A DNA stretch of 64,000 nt from Hymenobacter cavernae (GCF_014641455.1 NZ_BMHT01000009.1:91746-155745), one strand, 5' to 3'. Positions 17,364 through 26,044 are shown, numbered from the stretch's first letter. The notes: generated by a model from the letters alone, not told the origin. Made by a program: numbers and translations.

Positions 17364-18467
17364 ATGGCTATTACCCAAGAAGACGTCCTGCGCGCGCTGA
17401 GCTACGTGGAAGAGCCCGACCTGGGCAAAGACCTCGTGACACTCAACATGATTGAGGACGTGAAGATTGACGGCTTGAACGTATCGTTTTCGGTCATTCT
17501 CACCACACCCGCCTGCCCACTTAAGGAGCTGATTCACAACGCCTGCGTGCGCGCCATCCACACGATGGTCGATAAAGACGCGGTGGTAAACGTACACCTG
17601 ACTTCCCGCGTGACGACAGCGCGCGCTGCCAATGCGGCCGTGCTGAATGGCGTCAAGAATATCATTGCTATTGCATCCGGCAAAGGCGGCGTAGGCAAGA
17701 GCACCGTGACGGCCAACCTAGCTTTGGCATTGGCCCGCACCGGCGCTAAAGTCGGCCTGGTAGATGCCGATATTTCCGGTCCTTCGATGCCGACCATGTT
17801 CGGCGTGGAAGATGCCCGCCCGCACGTTTTCCAGACGCCCGAAGGCAAAAACTTGATTCAGCCCGTCGTGCAATATGGCGTGAAGCTGATGAGCATCGGC
17901 TTCCTGGCTCCATCTGAAAGCGCCATTGTGTGGCGCGGCCCAATGGCGTCGTCGGCCTTGAAGCAGTTCATCACCGAAGTAGATTGGGGCGAGTTGGATT
18001 ACCTGCTGCTCGACCTGCCGCCCGGTACCTCCGACATTCACCTGACGCTGGTGCAAACCGTGCCCGTAACCGGCGCCGTTATCGTGACGACGCCGCAGAA
18101 AGTGGCCCTCGCCGACGCCCAGAAAGGCTTGCAGATGTTCCGCCAGCCCCAGATCAACGTGCCGGTGCTCGGCGTAGTGGAGAACATGGCGTGGTTTACG
18201 CCCGCTGAGCTGCCCGAAAACAAGTACTACATCTTCGGGCAAGGCGGCGGTAGAGCTTTGGCTGACAAGCACGAAGTGCCGCTGCTGGGCCAGATTCCGC
18301 TGATCCAGAGCATTCGCGAGAACGGCGACCTAGGTACGCCCGCTATTCTGGAACCCGGCACTGGTCCGGCCCTGTTGTTTGAACAGCTCGCTGAGGAGCT
18401 GGCCCGTCAGGTTTCGATCCGCAACGCTACCCAAGGTCGCACACAGATTGTCGAAATGACTCGTTAA
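17364..18467 (+). CDS. mrp: Mrp/ApbC family iron-sulfur cluster carrier ATPase
   Basis: A 367-residue protein. The first 90 residues are a MIP18/DUF59 domain (LTTPACPLKELIHNAC). A P-loop ATPase of the Mrp/NBP35 family follows, with the deviant Walker A SGKGGVGKSTV at about 105-115, DADISGPSMPTMFG, and the VENMAWFTP segment near 272. In many Mrp proteins a CxxC that holds the bridging Fe-S cluster follows this segment; here it is absent and replaced by PAELPENKYYIFGQGGG. This is the form I associate with Bacteroidota. Together with the NifU-type scaffold encoded just downstream it likely works in Fe-S cluster transfer. Confidence 0.93.
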   Translation: MAITQEDVLRALSYVEEPDLGKDLVTLNMIEDVKIDGLNVSFSVILTTPACPLKELIHNACVRAIHTMVDKDAVVNVHLTSRVTTARAANAAVLNGVKNIIAIASGKGGVGKSTVTANLALALARTGAKVGLVDADISGPSMPTMFGVEDARPHVFQTPEGKNLIQPVVQYGVKLMSIGFLAPSESAIVWRGPMASSALKQFITEVDWGELDYLLLDLPPGTSDIHLTLVQTVPVTGAVIVTTPQKVALADAQKGLQMFRQPQINVPVLGVVENMAWFTPAELPENKYYIFGQGGGRALADKHEVPLLGQIPLIQSIRENGDLGTPAILEPGTGPALLFEQLAEELARQVSIRNATQGRTQIVEMTR

Positions 18468-18469
18468 TT

Positions 18470-18655
18470 TGTTGATGTGCTGATTGTTGATGTGCTAATA
18501 TGCTGATTTGTTGATGAGTCTTTATCTTAGAGGATTGCTTGCTAAGCTCGTACTCTAAACCATCAGTACATCAGCAAACTATCAAATCAGCACACCAACA
18601 CATTACCATCTCAGCACATCAAAGAGAATCAGCACATTACCCCATCAACCCATCA
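18470..18655. repeat. Long AT-rich hairpin of short quasi-repeats
   Basis: The left block repeats TTGTTGATGTGCTGAT-like units and the right block their complement (ATCAGCACATCA, CATCAGCAAACTATCA). It fills the whole mrp-nifU gap. Sequence differs from 3945-4020 but the construction, degenerate short units in opposing arms, is the same. Confidence 0.65.
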
Positions 18656-18659
18656 CCTC

Positions 18660-18995
18660 ATGTCGTATTCCGTAGTCGTAGAAGATCATCCTTTGTTATC
18701 CCGCATCGAGCAGGCGCTGGATACCATTCGCCCCTACCTGGCCGCGGACGGAGGCAATGTGCGCGTACTCGAAATCACGGATGACATGGTGCTCAAGCTG
18801 GAGCTGCTCGGCGCGTGCGGCACCTGCCCGATGTCGCCGATGACGCTGAAAGCCGGCGTGGAGGAATCGGTGAAGAAAGCCGTGCCCGAAATCCGGGCGG
18901 TGGAAGCGACGAACGCCACCCCCATGGATGAGCAGCCCGCCGGCCAAACGGGTCATCCGCTGCCGCCTACTCCCGTCTCGACGCCGGAGTTTTAG
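18660..18995 (+). CDS. NifU C-terminal-domain Fe-S scaffold protein
   Basis: A 111-residue protein whose first 80 residues are the NifU C-terminal (NFU) domain: LDTIRPYLAADGGNVRVLEI, then the cluster-binding CxxC in LGACGTCPMSPMTLKAGVEE and a final KAVPEI helix. NFU proteins carry a 4Fe-4S cluster at the dimer interface and hand it to target enzymes. The last 30 residues are a low-complexity Pro/Thr tail. The gene follows mrp by 192 bases filled with a hairpin, and the two probably cooperate. Start ATG chosen because the domain begins 6 residues later. Confidence 0.93.
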   Translation: MSYSVVVEDHPLLSRIEQALDTIRPYLAADGGNVRVLEITDDMVLKLELLGACGTCPMSPMTLKAGVEESVKKAVPEIRAVEATNATPMDEQPAGQTGHPLPPTPVSTPEF

Positions 18996-19032
18996 GGTTT
19001 AGCTGTTAGCTTGTAGTTCAATATAAGGTTGT

Positions 19033-19066
19033 GAAGGCCAGCTTTCTGCGGAAAGCTGGCCTTCTT
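19033..19066 (+). terminator. Hairpin terminator after the NifU-type gene
   Basis: A 14-bp perfect stem (GAAGGCCAGCTTTC / GAAAGCTGGCCTTC) with a TGCG loop is followed by TTATTTT. It lies 37 bases after the stop codon. Confidence 0.8.
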
Positions 19067-19082
19067 ATTTTGGCGCGGGTGC

Positions 19083-19183
19083 AGTAGGAACGCGCCACGG
19101 CGCGTTCTCGTCTGGGCGACGTGCCCACAGGAGGTGCTAAGCGGCATTGTGCAACGACGAACGCGCCGTGGCGCGTTCCTACT
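19083..19183. repeat. Intergenic hairpin, AGTAGGAACGCGCC arms
   Basis: Arms 19083-19106 and 19160-19183 are near-perfect reverse complements and each contains an internal CGCGCCACGGCGCG-type palindrome. The loop has GTGCAACGACGA, a relative of the GTTGAACGA core found in the other hairpins. Confidence 0.75.
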
Positions 19184-19206
19184 TTGCTAGTGAAGCTTCA
19201 GAGAGA

Positions 19207-19392
19207 ACGTCATGCAGAGCATTCTGCGCATTAAGCAGCGACGAAGCATCTAGCGTGCAATGGCAACCTCAATCGTCAGGGTTTTCCACTACAACATCAG
19301 CACGCGAGATTCCTCGCATAGCTCGGAATGACGTTCAACAATGACGTTCTAGTGAAGCACGCGAGATGCTTCGACCAGCTCAGCCTGACGGC
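19207..19392. repeat. Dispersed repeat, GTCATGC...GGAATGACG family
   Basis: Starts ACGTCATGCAGAGCATTCTG and contains CGAGATTCCTCG and GGAATGACG, then a second half with GAGATGCTTCGACCAGCTCA ending in CTGACGG. A clear relative is at 46196-46322, sharing CAATCGTCAG and GCGAGATTCCTC. Nothing coding is visible in 18996-19535. Confidence 0.7.
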
Positions 19393-19535
19393 CTTTTTCG
19401 CTCTCTGTCCACACCAACCTAGGTATAGCTTTCATCGGAGAGCAAGTGGCTGGCGAGAACAGTTGGGCTTGCTGAACGTAATGAGTTTACATTCCTTCCG
19501 GCGCAGTACCTTGCCGCCAACCGCTTTCTTTCGTC

Positions 19536-20816
19536 ATGCCAGCCGCCCTTAATAATCCCGACCTCCACTCCTGGATTGATATTCCCGCCAGCAGTCACTT
19601 TCCTATTCAGAATCTCCCGTTCGGCGTGTTCGAAACCCCGGAGCGCGGCTCGCGCCTGGGCATTGCCATCGGCGACTACGTGCTCGATCTGTACGCGCTG
19701 AGCCAGCGGGGTTTCTTCGACGACCTCGACCTAGGTCCGCGCGAGCCGAAGGTGTTTCGGCGTCGCTCGCTCAATGGCTTCATTGCCCTGGGCCGGACGG
19801 CATGGCGAGCGGTGCGCCAACGCGCCAGCGAGCTGCTGCGCCACGACAACCCTGCCCTGCGCGACGACGAGACGATGCGCGCCTGCCTCGTCCGCCAGCG
19901 CGACGTGCAGATGCTACGCCCTGTCAAGCCGGCTAATTACACGGATTTCTACTCTAGTCTGGAGCACGCCGCCAACGTCGGCCGGCTGTTTCGGGACCCG
20001 GCAAACCCGCTGCCGCCCAACTGGCGCCACATGCCCATCGGCTACCACGGTCGGGCGAGCAGCATTGTCGTCTCGGGCACAGATATTCGACGCCCCAACG
20101 GACAGCGCAAAGCTCCTGATGCCGCAGCACCTAGCTTTGGCCCATCGCAGCAGTTAGATTTTGAGCTGGAAATGGCTTTCATCACGGGCCGGAATACCGA
20201 GCTAGATCATCCTATCCCGATTCAGCATGCCGAAGAAGCTATTTTTGGGCTGGTACTATTTAACGACTGGAGCGCCCGCGACCTGCAAAACTGGGAATAC
20301 ACGCCTCTGGGCCCATTCTTAGGCAAGAGCTTCGCCAGCAGCATTTCGCCGTGGGTAGTCACGCTGGATGCCCTGGAGCCCTTCCGCGTGGCGGGTCCGG
20401 TGCAGGAGCCCGAACCCTTGCTCTACCTGCGCACCGTCGACCAGCACCACTTCGACATCAACCTGGAAGTAGCTTTGCAGACGGTGGATGGGGCCGCTAC
20501 CACCATTGCCCGCTCCAACTTTCGGCACCTCTACTGGAGTATGGCTCAGCAGCTTGCCCACCAAACCAGCAACGGCTGCAACTTGCAAGTCGGTGACCTC
20601 TACGCCAGCGGTACCATCAGCGGCCCCACGCCCGAGTCGCTCGGCTCGCTGCTGGAGCTGACCCTAGGTGGTACCTACCCCTTGCTCCTGCCCAACGGCA
20701 CGGAACACGGCTTCCTCCGCGACGGCGACACGGTGACGATGTGCGCCTACGCTGAGAAGAACGGCGTGCGAATCGGCTTCGGGGAAGTAACCGGCACGGT
20801 GCTCGGTTCGCTGTAG
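19536..20816 (+). CDS. fahA: Fumarylacetoacetase
   Basis: A 426-residue fumarylacetoacetate hydrolase, last enzyme of tyrosine and homogentisate degradation, giving fumarate and acetoacetate. Visible family features: the N-terminal SH3-like domain (LPFGVFETPE), the metal-site segment YTDFYSSLEHAANVGRLFR around 132-150, GYHGRASSIVVSGTDIRRP, the metal ligands in DFELEMAFITG, WSARDLQNWEY, GKSFASSISPWVV, and the closing CAYAEKNGVRIGFGEVTG. The length is normal. No other tyrosine-degradation gene is next to it. Its stop codon lies inside the left arm of a hairpin repeat. Confidence 0.96.
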   Translation: MPAALNNPDLHSWIDIPASSHFPIQNLPFGVFETPERGSRLGIAIGDYVLDLYALSQRGFFDDLDLGPREPKVFRRRSLNGFIALGRTAWRAVRQRASELLRHDNPALRDDETMRACLVRQRDVQMLRPVKPANYTDFYSSLEHAANVGRLFRDPANPLPPNWRHMPIGYHGRASSIVVSGTDIRRPNGQRKAPDAAAPSFGPSQQLDFELEMAFITGRNTELDHPIPIQHAEEAIFGLVLFNDWSARDLQNWEYTPLGPFLGKSFASSISPWVVTLDALEPFRVAGPVQEPEPLLYLRTVDQHHFDINLEVALQTVDGAATTIARSNFRHLYWSMAQQLAHQTSNGCNLQVGDLYASGTISGPTPESLGSLLELTLGGTYPLLLPNGTEHGFLRDGDTVTMCAYAEKNGVRIGFGEVTGTVLGSL

Positions 20817-20914
20817 CGCGAAGCCTGAGCTTCGCGTATCGTTGAACGACTGACACCTAGGTTACTACAACGACATTGTTCAACGATGCACGAAGCGGGA
20901 GCTTCGCGCTACAG
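20811..20914. repeat. Hairpin whose arms supply the stop codons of two convergent genes
   Basis: Arms begin CTGTAGCGCGAAGC and end GCTTCGCGCTACAG. TAG at 20814-20816 is the fumarylacetoacetase stop; CTA at 20909-20911 is the stop of the minus-strand CocE hydrolase. The interior has TATCGTTGAACGAC and TTGTTCAACGAT, the common core of this family. Confidence 0.85.
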
Positions 20915-22798
20915 CACGCCTACACCTAGCCCTGATGGCCGTTTAGTATCGTGGTAGAGCCGAATCGTGGCTTTCTGGAAATCTTTAGGATCTGCTTTTG
21001 GGATGTCCACGAACGTCTGCGGGTTGCGGTCGACCAGCGGGAACCATGAGCTTTGCACCTGCACCATCACGCGGTGACCTTTCTTGAAGGTGTGCAGCAC
21101 GTCGGGTAGCTCGTATTTCACTTCTGCGACTTGGCCGGGTGTGAACGGCTCCGGCTTCTCGAAGCTGTTGCGGAATTTGCCCCGAATCGGCTCGGCGCGC
21201 ACAAGGCGTTGGTAGCCGGTAGCTTGTGGTTTTTTGGAGCTAGCTTTTGAATCGGCTGCATCGGCGGGCGACACGTCGATGAGCTTCACAACGAAGTCAG
21301 CATCGGTGCCGGTGGTCGATACGAACAGGTCGGCAGTGAGCGGGCCGGCTAGGGTCAGATCTTCGGTCAGCGGCTCGGTTTGAAAGGTCAGAACATCCGG
21401 CCGAGCGGCAGCGAAGCGCTGATCTTCAATCATGTATTCATTGTTGCGATGCGCATATACGCCATTGGTGTACGGCACCGGATTGGCCGGGTCGCTGACG
21501 TATTCGTTCAGACTTTCGGCGGCAGTGGGTTTGGCTAAAGTCAGCTTGCCACCTTCCTGCATATAGAAAGCCTGTGACTTTACGGCTTTCGGTGGCCAAG
21601 TCTCATACGTTTTCCACTCGTTGATACCGGTGTTGAAGACAGTGGCCTCGGCGGGTTTGAAGTCACCTTTGTCTTTGAGGTAATAGTTGAAAAACTTGGT
21701 TTCCAGGTTGTCGCGGAAGTACTTCGCCGTGTTCTGCCCAAAGGTCAACGGCCCGAACTTACTCCACTCCTGCCGTGCCCAGGCACCGTGCGTCCAGGGG
21801 CCCATCACGAGGCGGTTGGTGGTGCCGGCACTTTGCTTTTCAATGGCTTTGTAGGTGTTCAGTGCCCCGAACAAATCTTCCGCATCAAACCAGCCGCCCA
21901 CGACCAGCACGGCGGGCTTTACGTCTTTCAACGCCGGCCGGATATTGCGGGCCTGCCAGTACGCGTCGTAGGTCGGGTGAGCTAGGTATTCATTCCAAAT
22001 CTTGGCGCGGTTATTAAAATACTGAGCGCTGTTGCTGTTTTTAAGCGGACCTAGGTCCAGAAAAAACTTGTACAAATCCTTCGGTGCGTTTGCGAAAAGC
22101 TCGCTGTATTTCTCCGTCGGGCCCTCGTGGGGCGAGTCGAAGTAGTTCATAAAGGAGAAATTATCGAGCAGGTAGAACGCGCCTTTGTGGTTGGCATCGT
22201 CGCCCATGAACTCATCCGTTACAGGAGCTTGCGGCGACACAGCTTTGAGGGCCGGGTGGGCGTCGGGCAGAGCGGCGGTGGCATAGAAGCCGGGATACGA
22301 AATGCCCATCAGTCCGACGCGGCCGTTGTTGCCGGCCACGTTCCTGAGCAACCACTCGATGGTGTCGTAAGTATCTGAGCTCTCGTCGGTTTGCTGGCCA
22401 CTGTTGCCGGGCACGTTAGGCGTCATTTCCTCAAACTGCCCTTCACTTTTGTAGCGCCCGCGCACATCCTGGTACACGAAAATGTACTTCTCCTCCGACA
22501 GCTCCTGACTAGGTCCGGGGCCACGCTTGCGGTAGTTGCTCTCGCCGTAGGGCGCCGCTGAATACGGCGTGCGCTCCAGCAGAAAAGGATACTGCCGCTG
22601 CGCTGATGCATCCTTGGGTACATAGGTGACGGTGTAGAGCTTCGTGCCGTCGCGCATCGGAATCTGGCGGTCGAGCTTGCGGTAATTTTGGCGAACGAAG
22701 GCCGAATCTTGAGCGGCAACGGGTGTGCGCTGGGCGAAGCTAGCTGGTGAAGAACCTAGGGTGAGCAGCAGCGCGGAAGCGTAAAAACAGCGAGTCAT
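20909..22798 (-). CDS. CocE/NonD family hydrolase, secreted
   Basis: A 629-residue S15-like hydrolase. I prefer the ATG at 22798, which gives a clean signal peptide (MTRCFYASALLLTLGSSPASFAQ), over the upstream in-frame TTG at 22846. The alpha/beta hydrolase domain has VPMRDGTKLYT-like start, VYQDVRGRYKSEGQF, the nucleophile motif GLMGISYPGFYA, VGGWFDAEDLFG (acid) and GPWTHGAWA (histidine). The C-terminal jelly-roll domain is characteristic of X-Pro dipeptidyl-peptidase and cocaine esterase relatives and has HRVMVQVQSSWFPLVDRNPQ. Likely an acyl or alpha-amino-acid ester/peptide hydrolase acting in the periplasm; substrate unknown. Confidence 0.92.
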   Translation of the reverse strand: MTRCFYASALLLTLGSSPASFAQRTPVAAQDSAFVRQNYRKLDRQIPMRDGTKLYTVTYVPKDASAQRQYPFLLERTPYSAAPYGESNYRKRGPGPSQELSEEKYIFVYQDVRGRYKSEGQFEEMTPNVPGNSGQQTDESSDTYDTIEWLLRNVAGNNGRVGLMGISYPGFYATAALPDAHPALKAVSPQAPVTDEFMGDDANHKGAFYLLDNFSFMNYFDSPHEGPTEKYSELFANAPKDLYKFFLDLGPLKNSNSAQYFNNRAKIWNEYLAHPTYDAYWQARNIRPALKDVKPAVLVVGGWFDAEDLFGALNTYKAIEKQSAGTTNRLVMGPWTHGAWARQEWSKFGPLTFGQNTAKYFRDNLETKFFNYYLKDKGDFKPAEATVFNTGINEWKTYETWPPKAVKSQAFYMQEGGKLTLAKPTAAESLNEYVSDPANPVPYTNGVYAHRNNEYMIEDQRFAAARPDVLTFQTEPLTEDLTLAGPLTADLFVSTTGTDADFVVKLIDVSPADAADSKASSKKPQATGYQRLVRAEPIRGKFRNSFEKPEPFTPGQVAEVKYELPDVLHTFKKGHRVMVQVQSSWFPLVDRNPQTFVDIPKADPKDFQKATIRLYHDTKRPSGLGVGVL

Positions 22799-22873
22799 GC
22801 GGGGAAGGTAGCAAAGGAAAAACGGGCGCTGGATGAAGCGCTTCAATACTACTGAATTAGGTTTATAAATCGT

Positions 22874-22976
22874 GCTCCGGTCCGCCGCCTAGGGCGGCGA
22901 CCAGTCGTCATGCACCTAGCTTGTTCCGATAATTTGTTCAATGACAACCGGTTGGACGCCTAGGGCGTCGGACCGG
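22874..22976. repeat. Intergenic hairpin, GGTCCG-GCCTAGGGC arms
   Basis: Both arms carry their own palindrome around CCTAGG (GCCGCCTAGGGCGGC and GACGCCTAGGGCGTC) and are roughly complementary to each other. The loop holds GTTCAATGACAA, another variant of the GTTGAACGA core. It is followed by ACGATACACGAAGTTCAGGC, a half copy of the 8015-8120 family. Confidence 0.65.
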
Positions 22977-23022
22977 TATCCGCGAGTTGTTCAACGATAC
23001 ACGAAGTTCAGGCTTTGCGCTC

Positions 23023-23823
23023 TTAGTCTTGCTGCGAGGGCAAATGCTCGGTTGGCGAAGTAGCTTTGCGGTGTGCAATGCGGTAGGTTACGCTTACCAC
23101 CACATTGTTCTTGGCTGATGTTATTTGGGGGATAAACTGCCCCTGTTGAATCACGGGCAGATTATAATTAGCCTGATTCACCCAGCCAACTTGCAGAATG
23201 ACGTGTTTGCTGAACTGGTAGCCGGCGCCCCCATACACCCGATTGCGTTCGAACACCGGCCCGTCCGGATTAAGAAATATTTCGTCGTACACGGACAAGA
23301 AGACGGTTTTGTCGGTAATAGTCTTGTTGTTCAGCGGTAGAAAGGCATTGAGTCGGTAGCGAAGTCGCTGCCGCGTGCCAGAGCTGTCGCCGCGGTAGGC
23401 AAACCAGCGCTGCTCGATGCGGTAGCGGTGCTCAATCTTCAAGCGGTCGAGGTACTGATTCAGCACCAGTTGCAGCCAGAGCCGCTTTTCCACGTTCAGT
23501 GGGCCATCTTCCAGGGCGCGATAGTTGGAGGTGGCATAGCGGCCGCCGGCCAGCATCACGGTGAAGGTCTTGTCGAGGTCGTAGCTGATGCCGGCTTTCA
23601 GCTCATTATAGAAGTACTTCCAGAAAACGGCATCAGTACGAGCCTGTACTTCCGCAAAGCCGCCCCATTTATTTTCGGGACTACCCGGCAGCAGCGCCGT
23701 TCCGATCAGCCAGCTGCCCCAGCGCTGGGGTGGATTAGCGGGCGTTTGGGCAAGGGCAACACGGCTATGGCCAGCCAACAGTACTGATATGAGAACCGTA
23801 ATGGGTAAGAATTTCTTCATCAA
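23023..23823 (-). CDS. DUF2490 family protein, outer-membrane barrel-like
   Basis: A 266-residue protein with a signal peptide (cleavage after VALAQ). It matches the DUF2490 pattern: WGSWLIGTALLPGSPENKWG at the start of the mature protein, then alternating strands with LWLQLVLNQYLDRLKIEHRY, IEQRWFAYRGDSSGTRQRLR and LRYRLNAFLPLN. The family is predicted to form a small outer-membrane beta-barrel; function unknown. The gene stands alone, between a hairpin repeat and a terminator. Confidence 0.85.
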   Translation of the reverse strand: MMKKFLPITVLISVLLAGHSRVALAQTPANPPQRWGSWLIGTALLPGSPENKWGGFAEVQARTDAVFWKYFYNELKAGISYDLDKTFTVMLAGGRYATSNYRALEDGPLNVEKRLWLQLVLNQYLDRLKIEHRYRIEQRWFAYRGDSSGTRQRLRYRLNAFLPLNNKTITDKTVFLSVYDEIFLNPDGPVFERNRVYGGAGYQFSKHVILQVGWVNQANYNLPVIQQGQFIPQITSAKNNVVVSVTYRIAHRKATSPTEHLPSQQD

Positions 23824-23965
23824 GAGGATAAGCTTAGGCGAAAAGGCAGGTGAGAAACCACAGCGAAGGTAGTCTACTACTGCTGCTTGTAGCTCCTTGC
23901 GCCGGTATTCAAAGTAATTACCTCAGAAATAAGTGCAAGCCAGACCTAGCCCCGGCACACGCACA

Positions 23966-23999
23966 AAAAAGGCAGCACGACGCTAGGTCATGCTGCCTT
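23966..23999 (-). terminator. Terminator of rtcB
   Basis: A 9-bp stem (AAGGCAGCA / TGCTGCCTT) is followed on the minus strand by a T6 run. It lies 28 bases past the rtcB stop and closes the rsr-Y RNA-rtcB transcription unit. Confidence 0.85.
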
Positions 24000-24027
24000 A
24001 TCTGAACGGTACGCGCTACTTACTAAC

Positions 24028-25434
24028 CTAGGTGCTCGCCCCTTCCATCCGCACGATGCGCGGGGTGAACGTGCCGAGCACGTCCACCAGTTGTTGCTGG
24101 CTGCGCATCACGGCGAAGATGTCCTTATACGCCTGCGGCGCTTCGTCCACGCCACCGCCGATGAGCGACACACCCGCGTCGGTCAGGTACTGGCGCACTT
24201 CGGCTTCGCCTAGCTCCTGCTTGGCCCGCGTCCGCGACATGGCCCGGCCAGCCCCGTGCGAGGCGGAGGCCAGCGAAGCCGCCTCTCCCCGTCCGCGCAC
24301 GATGAAGCCCGGGGCCGTCATCGAGCCGGGGATGATGCCGAGTACCCCGGCGCCGGCCGGCGTAGCACCTTTGCGGTGCACCACCACGTTGCGGCCGTCG
24401 GCGAGGCGTTCTTTCCAGGCGAAGTTGTGGTGGTTTTCCACTTTCGCCAGGGGCCGCTCACCGAGGGCTTTGGCAATGCGCTGGTGAATCTGGTGGTGAC
24501 AGGCGGAGGCGTAGTCGCCGGCCAGGTTCATAGCAGCCCAATACTCTTGGCCCGCTTCAGTGTCGAGGGAAAGCCAGGCCAGGTGCTGCGCTTCAGCGGG
24601 CAGTTGGCACACGTCTTTCGCCAGCTTCGTGTAGTGATTCGCAACGCTTGCGCCCAGGCCACGGGAGCCAGAGTGCGAAAGCAGACCTAGGTACTGGCCC
24701 ACCGGCACCCCTAGCTCGTTCTGCGGATCGGTGATGTCAACCACGCCGAACTCCACGAAGTGGTTGCCGCCACCGGAAGTTCCGATCTGCGCAGCGGCCG
24801 TTTCCTGCTTATTGCGCAGGAACGGAATGCTCAGGAACTCGTCGCGCTCCAGTACCGCGTGGTCTAGCTTTTGGCCGTAGCGGAACACGTCGCGGTTGCC
24901 GAACTTGGTGTTGTCGAGCAAAATCTTGCGCATCTCTTGTAGGCGCTGCTCCAGGTGCTTAGGCGGCAAGGCGTACACCGACAGCGCCATGCGGCACCCG
25001 ATGTCCACGCCCACAGCGTAGGGAATCACGGCGTTGTCCGTCGCCAGCACGCCACCGATGGGCAGGCCGTAGCCGTGGTGGGCATCGGGCATGAGGGCCC
25101 CGGCAACGGTTACGGGTAGTTTCATAGCCGTTTCCATCTGATGGATAGCGCCTTGCTCGATGTACTCGGGGCCGAATACGGCGTAACTTTTCCGCTCGGC
25201 CAAGGCAATGTGACGGCTCGGGGGCGGTAAAAGCGCGGCAGCCGTGTGACTCCAGTCGAGGTCGGTTAAGTACTCATTGGGATTGTTTAACAAGGTTTGG
25301 AGCAGACCTAGCTGCTCGGTGTGGGAAAGTTTTTTCAAATGTTTGCGCTGCAATTGAGCCAGCGCCAAGCCAATGGCACGCCCTTCCGGAAATCCGAGTT
25401 GGCGGAGGTCATTGCCACGTAGTTGTTGAGCCAT
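24028..25434 (-). CDS. rtcB: RNA-splicing ligase RtcB
   Basis: A 468-residue GTP-dependent RNA ligase that joins 2',3'-cyclic-phosphate (or 3'-phosphate) and 5'-OH ends, as in tRNA splicing and repair of broken RNA. All metal and catalytic positions are visible: C147 in VGVDIGCRMA, H225 in TSGGGNHFVEFG, H254 in LSHSGSRG, H335/H336 in ENHHNFAW, and H393 in ASHGAGRAMSR, which corresponds to the histidine that takes GMP. HRKGATPA and IIPGSM are also intact. It is the last gene of a minus-strand unit that begins with rsr and has six Y-RNA-like elements between. No archease and no RtcA cyclase are present in the window. Start ATG follows a hairpin-rich leader. Confidence 0.97.
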   Translation of the reverse strand: MAQQLRGNDLRQLGFPEGRAIGLALAQLQRKHLKKLSHTEQLGLLQTLLNNPNEYLTDLDWSHTAAALLPPPSRHIALAERKSYAVFGPEYIEQGAIHQMETAMKLPVTVAGALMPDAHHGYGLPIGGVLATDNAVIPYAVGVDIGCRMALSVYALPPKHLEQRLQEMRKILLDNTKFGNRDVFRYGQKLDHAVLERDEFLSIPFLRNKQETAAAQIGTSGGGNHFVEFGVVDITDPQNELGVPVGQYLGLLSHSGSRGLGASVANHYTKLAKDVCQLPAEAQHLAWLSLDTEAGQEYWAAMNLAGDYASACHHQIHQRIAKALGERPLAKVENHHNFAWKERLADGRNVVVHRKGATPAGAGVLGIIPGSMTAPGFIVRGRGEAASLASASHGAGRAMSRTRAKQELGEAEVRQYLTDAGVSLIGGGVDEAPQAYKDIFAVMRSQQQLVDVLGTFTPRIVRMEGAST

Positions 25435-25455
25435 GATTGGTTTTTGTTTTGGGCT

Positions 25456-25736
25456 GTTGGTTTTACAGAACCAACGACCTTGTCTGCCTTCGGCAGAAGT
25501 TATTAGTTAATACCTAGGTACCTGCCACCATTTGGGGGTATTTGTGCAGAGGAACACAAAGGCATTTTCTCAGTCGGTAATCAGCCTTGCTTTTACCTAT
25601 CCAAGCACTTCAGTGCCGCGAAGCGGTGCAGGTGCTTGGCAAAAAGCCGCAAAATCTTCCTCCCGAATGGGCTAAGGGTAAATCTTGGTTTCATACTAGT
25701 GTGCTTATGGACTTTTTACACAAAACACAACCCTAG
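25456..25736 (-). other. Structured leader between the Y RNA array and rtcB
   Basis: About 300 bases with no gene. Several hairpins are visible: GTTGGTT/AACCAAC (25456-25475) just before the rtcB start, TCTGCC-TTC-GGCAGA (25483-25497) and a larger one at 25601-25639 with CCAAGCAC/GTGCTTGG outer arms. None has the TGCCGTA Y-RNA signature. They may act in processing of the transcript or in rtcB translation; this is inference. Confidence 0.5.
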
Positions 25737-25814
25737 CTAGCCGGAGCAATGAGCGACAAGCGTGCTGTTTGCGAATAGAAATCGAAGGAACGCTCGCCTA
25801 CGGCATCCGGCTAG
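25737..25814 (-). ncRNA. Y-RNA-like element 6 (minimal, no tRNA-like domain)
   Basis: Last of six copies in transcription order. Outer stem CTAGCCGGA / TCCGGCTAG is perfect. The conserved loop reads TGCCGTA on the 5' side (25805-25799) and GCTCATTGC on the 3' side. The inner 8-bp stem is GGCGAGCG / CGCTTGTC with two G-U pairs, followed by TTCCTTCG. Where other copies have GG/CC next to the loop, this one has GGA/TCC, so both sides changed together. The interior is only a short unstructured stretch, so it can bind Rsr but has no tRNA mimic, like the minor Y RNAs of other bacteria. Confidence 0.8.
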
Positions 25815-25821
25815 GTTGAGT

Positions 25822-25905
25822 GGAACGCGGGAAGGGCAACAACTGAGTAGTCATATTGGATTTCCAGTCGAAGTAAGACTACCCTACGGCACCTTCTTGC
25901 GTTCC
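25822..25905 (-). ncRNA. Y-RNA-like element 5 (minimal, no tRNA-like domain)
   Basis: Outer stem GGAACGC / GCGTTCC plus GAAGG / CCTTC, with the conserved loop TGCCGTA (25891-25885) against AGTTGTTGC. The inner stem is GGGTAGTC / GACTACTC (7 Watson-Crick pairs and one G-U), then TTACTTCG. The interior of about 24 bases (ACTGGAAATCCAATAT) has at most a small GGA/TCC hairpin and no T- or D-arm. About 84 nucleotides long. Confidence 0.82.
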
Positions 25906-25909
25906 AATA

Positions 25910-26042
25910 AATTGACAGGGCGACAACCGCAAGTCTCTGTGCTCTAACCAACTGAGCTACCACCCCAAAGGGTGAGCGGGACTCGAACCCGCGACCCCAG
26001 CGTCCAAGGCGAAGTAAGACTTTGCTACGGCACCTGCCAATT
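25910..26042 (-). ncRNA. Y-RNA-like element 4 with permuted tRNA-like domain
   Basis: Outer stem AATTGGCAGG / CCTGTCAATT (10 pairs, one G-U), loop TGCCGTA against GGTTGTCGC, inner stem GCAA(A)GTCT / AGACTTGC with one bulged A, then TACTTCG. Inside: T-arm GCGGGTTCGAGTCCCGC (25992-25976), acceptor-like stem TCACCC / GGGTGG closed by a TTTG loop, and D-arm TAGCTCAGTTGGTTAGAGC (25959-25941). The order T-arm, capped acceptor, D-arm is that of a tRNA cut at the anticodon and joined at its ends, as in YrlA-type Y RNAs. The inner stem takes the place of the anticodon stem. No anticodon loop or CCA end exists. Confidence 0.9.
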
Positions 26043-26044
26043 GG

